The position numbers and the translations under genes were made by a program. A stretch of 64,000 nt of DNA from Prosthecobacter algae (GTDB taxonomy: Bacteria; Verrucomicrobiota; Verrucomicrobiia; Verrucomicrobiales; Verrucomicrobiaceae): positions 186,001 through 250,000 of the forward strand of contig NZ_BAABIA010000001.1 of NCBI RefSeq assembly GCF_039542385.1, given 5' to 3'. The notes beneath the pieces were generated by a model. The model was given only the letters and a program-made list of their open reading frames with translations, did no database searches and was not told the origin of the DNA. Positions 61,628-64,000 of the stretch are shown here, piece by piece; the stretch's first letter is position 1; the number at the start of each line of letters is the position of its first letter.

Positions 61628-61844
61628 ATCGTGACGAGAATTCCGAAGCGGTTTATCAGAATCAATCCTGAGGGACAAGACTGGATGGCAGTCTTGTTCT
61701 TATGAACGGTTTGCAAAACGGGTCACGGCTCCGTTAAGCTGATGCAGACGATTTCGGCTGCCTTTTTGTTCACTCAGTTCAAACGATTGAGCCGGGCATC
61801 TCTTGGAAATGAAAGCTGTTAGGCCGATTTTCCGTAGTGGGTGG

Positions 61845-63251
61845 ATGAAAAGACGCCGTTGTTTGTCCCTGCTGGTCGCTGCACCCGCCCTTGCCTCCGC
61901 CACAGAGCCAGCTCCCCTTTTCATCGAAGGTTACGCAGATCACCTGAGTGTCGCCCAGGGCGAGGAGATGGCCCTGCATGTCAACACCAGCGGGGCAAAA
62001 TTTGATGTGGAAATCGCCCGACTGGGTGCCGAACGGGTGGTTGTTTGGAAAAAGGCCGGAGTGCTGGGTGTGAACCACCCGGTGCCGGAGGATGCCTCCT
62101 CCCAGGGCTGCCGCTGGCCTGAAAGCCTGCGAGTTCCCGTCGCGAAGGATTGGAAATCAGGTTATTACGAAGTCACCTTTCGCACGGCTGATGCTGGGGG
62201 TAAATGGACGCATCGCAGCCGACGAACAGCGGAAGGCAGCGCTTTTTTCATTGTTCGCGCAGCGCAGCCAGGCAGCCGCTCCAAGATCCTTATCCAACTG
62301 GCCACCAACACCTACAATGCGTATAACAACTGGGGCGGCTTCAGCGTGTATGCGTATAACAGTTTGTCCAACAACCAGGGGCACCGCGTCAGTTTTGAAC
62401 GACCCCCGGCCTCCCAGTTCTCCCGCTGGGAACTGCCGTTTGTAAAATGGGCCGAGGCAAATGGTTACGAACTGGAATACGCGGCCAATTCCGATCTCGA
62501 ATTCCATCCCGAAATGCTGGCCAGTTACAAGCTGGTGCTCAGCGTGGGGCATGATGAATATTGGTCCACCCCGATGCGGGACCATTTGGAAAGCTGGATC
62601 GGCAAGGGCGGAAACGTGGCCTTCTTCAGCGGCAATACCTGCTGCTGGCAGGTGCGCAGTGAGGATGAGGGGCGTGCCTTCACCTGCTGGAAGCAAAACT
62701 ACCATCTCGATCCCATTTTCCAGACACGGGAGTTTCAGACGCTGAGCACGCTGTGGAGCCATCACCTGCTGCAACGACCGGAAAATGCCCTCACAGGAGT
62801 AGGGTTCCTCTGGGGTGGATATCGGCGCAGCCACGGCCAGTTCATGGAGGATCACGCTGCCTATCAGGTCCATCGCCCAGATCATTGGGCGCTGGCGGGA
62901 ACGGGTCTGAAAACCGGAGCTCTGTTTGGCGACAAGGACACGGTGGTGGGTTATGAGTGCGATGGCTGTGAGCTGGAGTGGAAGGACGGGCTGCCATTTC
63001 CCACAGGCCGCGATGGCACGCCGAAATCTTTTGAGGTGCTGGCCACCTGCCCGGTGCGCTGGCATCCCGATGACGCGGAATGGTATGAACGCTGGGAAAA
63101 AGGCCGCACAGGGGCGGCCTGCATGGGCCTCTACACACGCGGGGGCACTGTTTTCACCGCAGGCACCACGGACTGGGCGCACGGTCTGCAAGGTGGCGAT
63201 GCGGCTGTGCAAAAGATCACTCGCAATTTGTTAGACCGTTTGTCGGCATGA
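61845..63251 (+). CDS. Exported N,N-dimethylformamidase-like protein
   Basis: The 468-residue protein starts at ATG 61845, giving a signal peptide (MKRRRCLSLLVAAPALASA). An ATG at 61809 would add 12 residues. The body matches the large-subunit-like family of N,N-dimethylformamidase: NTYNAYNNWGGFSVYAYNS, SVGHDEYWSTPMRDHLESWI and GGNVAFFSGNTCCWQ. Many relatives in PVC bacteria are exported proteins of unknown activity, so amide hydrolysis is not established. It is divergent from the giant TPR gene and 46 bp before the partial gene that follows. Confidence 0.82.
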   Translation: MKRRRCLSLLVAAPALASATEPAPLFIEGYADHLSVAQGEEMALHVNTSGAKFDVEIARLGAERVVVWKKAGVLGVNHPVPEDASSQGCRWPESLRVPVAKDWKSGYYEVTFRTADAGGKWTHRSRRTAEGSAFFIVRAAQPGSRSKILIQLATNTYNAYNNWGGFSVYAYNSLSNNQGHRVSFERPPASQFSRWELPFVKWAEANGYELEYAANSDLEFHPEMLASYKLVLSVGHDEYWSTPMRDHLESWIGKGGNVAFFSGNTCCWQVRSEDEGRAFTCWKQNYHLDPIFQTREFQTLSTLWSHHLLQRPENALTGVGFLWGGYRRSHGQFMEDHAAYQVHRPDHWALAGTGLKTGALFGDKDTVVGYECDGCELEWKDGLPFPTGRDGTPKSFEVLATCPVRWHPDDAEWYERWEKGRTGAACMGLYTRGGTVFTAGTTDWAHGLQGGDAAVQKITRNLLDRLSA

Positions 63252-63297
63252 TCGGGGATCATTTCCGCTGTCTGGGCCCTCCCTCCTCCCGCCTCTT

Positions 63298-64000
63298 ATG
63301 ATCAAAGTTCTCCTTTTCTGCGGTCTGCTGCTTCCCCTATCCCAGGCTGGGCTGACTCCCGAATCGGCGGCAAAAATCGCACCACTGCCCACCGCAGCCG
63401 AGCAGGGAGGTTTGCTTTTTGCGGATCTGAACGCGGACGGGCATGAGGACCTCCTCATTTCCAATCCGCAGAGTTATGGCGTCTATCTTTTCAACCCTGT
63501 GGCCAAGAAGAATGTCCAATGGGAAAAAGGTTGGACGCAGGTCCTGCGCGAAGGCCGCGCGGGTGATGCCTCCAGCCTGCCTCTGCTGGTAGATGTGAAG
63601 GGACAGGGGACCGGAGTGCAGTTTAAAGACGGGGCTCTTCGGGATGCCCAGGGCACCGTACTCATGCCGCTGGCCGAGCTGCTGCGCGTGCCGGGTCCTC
63701 TCCCCCTTTCGCCGGAGGAATCGCTCAAAGCTCTGCGGGTGAAACAGGGCTACGCTGCCAGTTTGGTGGCTCATGAGCCGCTGGTGCAGGACCCCGTCTT
63801 TGTGGACTGGGATGCGCAGGGGCGCATGTGGGTGGTTGAAATGGGCGACTACCCCTTTGCCCCGGGTGAAAAAACCACCGATGGCCGTGGCGGGCAGGAA
63901 AAAGTCACTCCCCTGCAAAATGGCCGCATCAAGATATTGGAGGACACGGATGCAGACGGTGTCTATGACCGCGCCACCCTCTTTCTGGAGGGACTGCGGC
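63298..64000 (+). CDS. PVC-type dehydrogenase/heme-binding protein, N-terminal part
   Basis: This ORF starts at ATG 63298 and stays open to the window end (234 codons seen, no stop). A signal peptide (MIKVLLFCGLLLPLSQA) is followed by a calcium-loop-like DLNADGHED and later EDTDADGVYDRATLF. The segment VDWDAQGRMWVVEMGDYP is typical of TIGR02604-type membrane-bound dehydrogenase N-termini, which often end in a CxxCH cytochrome domain in PVC bacteria. The heme part is outside the window. It starts 46 bp after the dimethylformamidase-like gene, so the two may be cotranscribed. Confidence 0.85.
   Translation, partial: MIKVLLFCGLLLPLSQAGLTPESAAKIAPLPTAAEQGGLLFADLNADGHEDLLISNPQSYGVYLFNPVAKKNVQWEKGWTQVLREGRAGDASSLPLLVDVKGQGTGVQFKDGALRDAQGTVLMPLAELLRVPGPLPLSPEESLKALRVKQGYAASLVAHEPLVQDPVFVDWDAQGRMWVVEMGDYPFAPGEKTTDGRGGQEKVTPLQNGRIKILEDTDADGVYDRATLFLEGLR

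Noticed and set aside
1-64000. CRISPR arrays, tRNA and rRNA genes, insertion sequences
   Set aside because: No direct-repeat/spacer pattern, no clover-leaf-like segment and no transposase coding region was seen on reading the window.

Overview
The window looks like a chromosomal segment of a Verrucomicrobiota bacterium, most likely a relative of Prosthecobacter or Verrucomicrobium. This is inferred from the gene families, not from a marker gene. It carries a DUF1501 protein, a PVC-type (Planctomycetes-Verrucomicrobia-Chlamydiae) dehydrogenase N-terminus, PPC-domain and Ig-repeat secreted proteins, very large TPR proteins and many exported proteins. A TonB-dependent receptor, an outer-membrane barrel, lipoproteins and a lipocalin show a diderm envelope. 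I see no rRNA, tRNA, CRISPR array, insertion sequence or prophage.

Layout. 1-13 kb is mostly housekeeping and envelope: lipocalin, a nucleotidyltransferase with a small overlapping ORF, ClpB, an acetylxylan-esterase-like hydrolase, aspartate kinase with a clear terminator, a TerC protein, an L,D-transpeptidase, a small esterase, and a run of membrane and TPR genes. A long imperfect inverted repeat (13139-13235) follows. 13.3-17.2 kb holds a likely operon: a protease-like protein that has lost its whole catalytic triad and is fused to TPRs, then EboC-like (UbiA) and EboD-like (AroB-fold) genes. 17.3-20.4 kb has an outer-membrane barrel, a lipoprotein, a TPR protein whose signal-peptide codons contain a perfect terminator-like hairpin, and a Rieske protein.

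20.4-26.8 kb is the best candidate for an undescribed system. Five overlapping minus-strand genes encode a polytopic HflK-like SPFH protein, an HflC-like protein, a second HflK-like protein, a P1B-type metal ATPase with an altered CPC motif, and a small membrane-anchored protein. 26.9-34.9 kb has a PhoX/DUF839-like protein divergent from three genes for secreted proteins (TIGR02597-like, Ig-repeat, beta-helix-like). 35.3-44.3 kb contains a secreted helical protein directly coupled to a TonB-dependent receptor, a zinc-ribbon membrane protein, a Tat-exported DUF1501 protein and a PPC-domain protein.

44.4-52.5 kb is a MoxR/Bat-type operon: coiled-coil membrane protein, MoxR ATPase, DUF58, BatA-like VWA and a double-VWA protein. 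Just upstream on the same strand is a roughly 3000-residue secreted TPR protein. The right edge has a dimethylformamidase-like exported protein and the start of a PVC-type dehydrogenase gene that runs off the window. Most of the inferred functions concern envelope homeostasis, nutrient uptake and secreted proteins.
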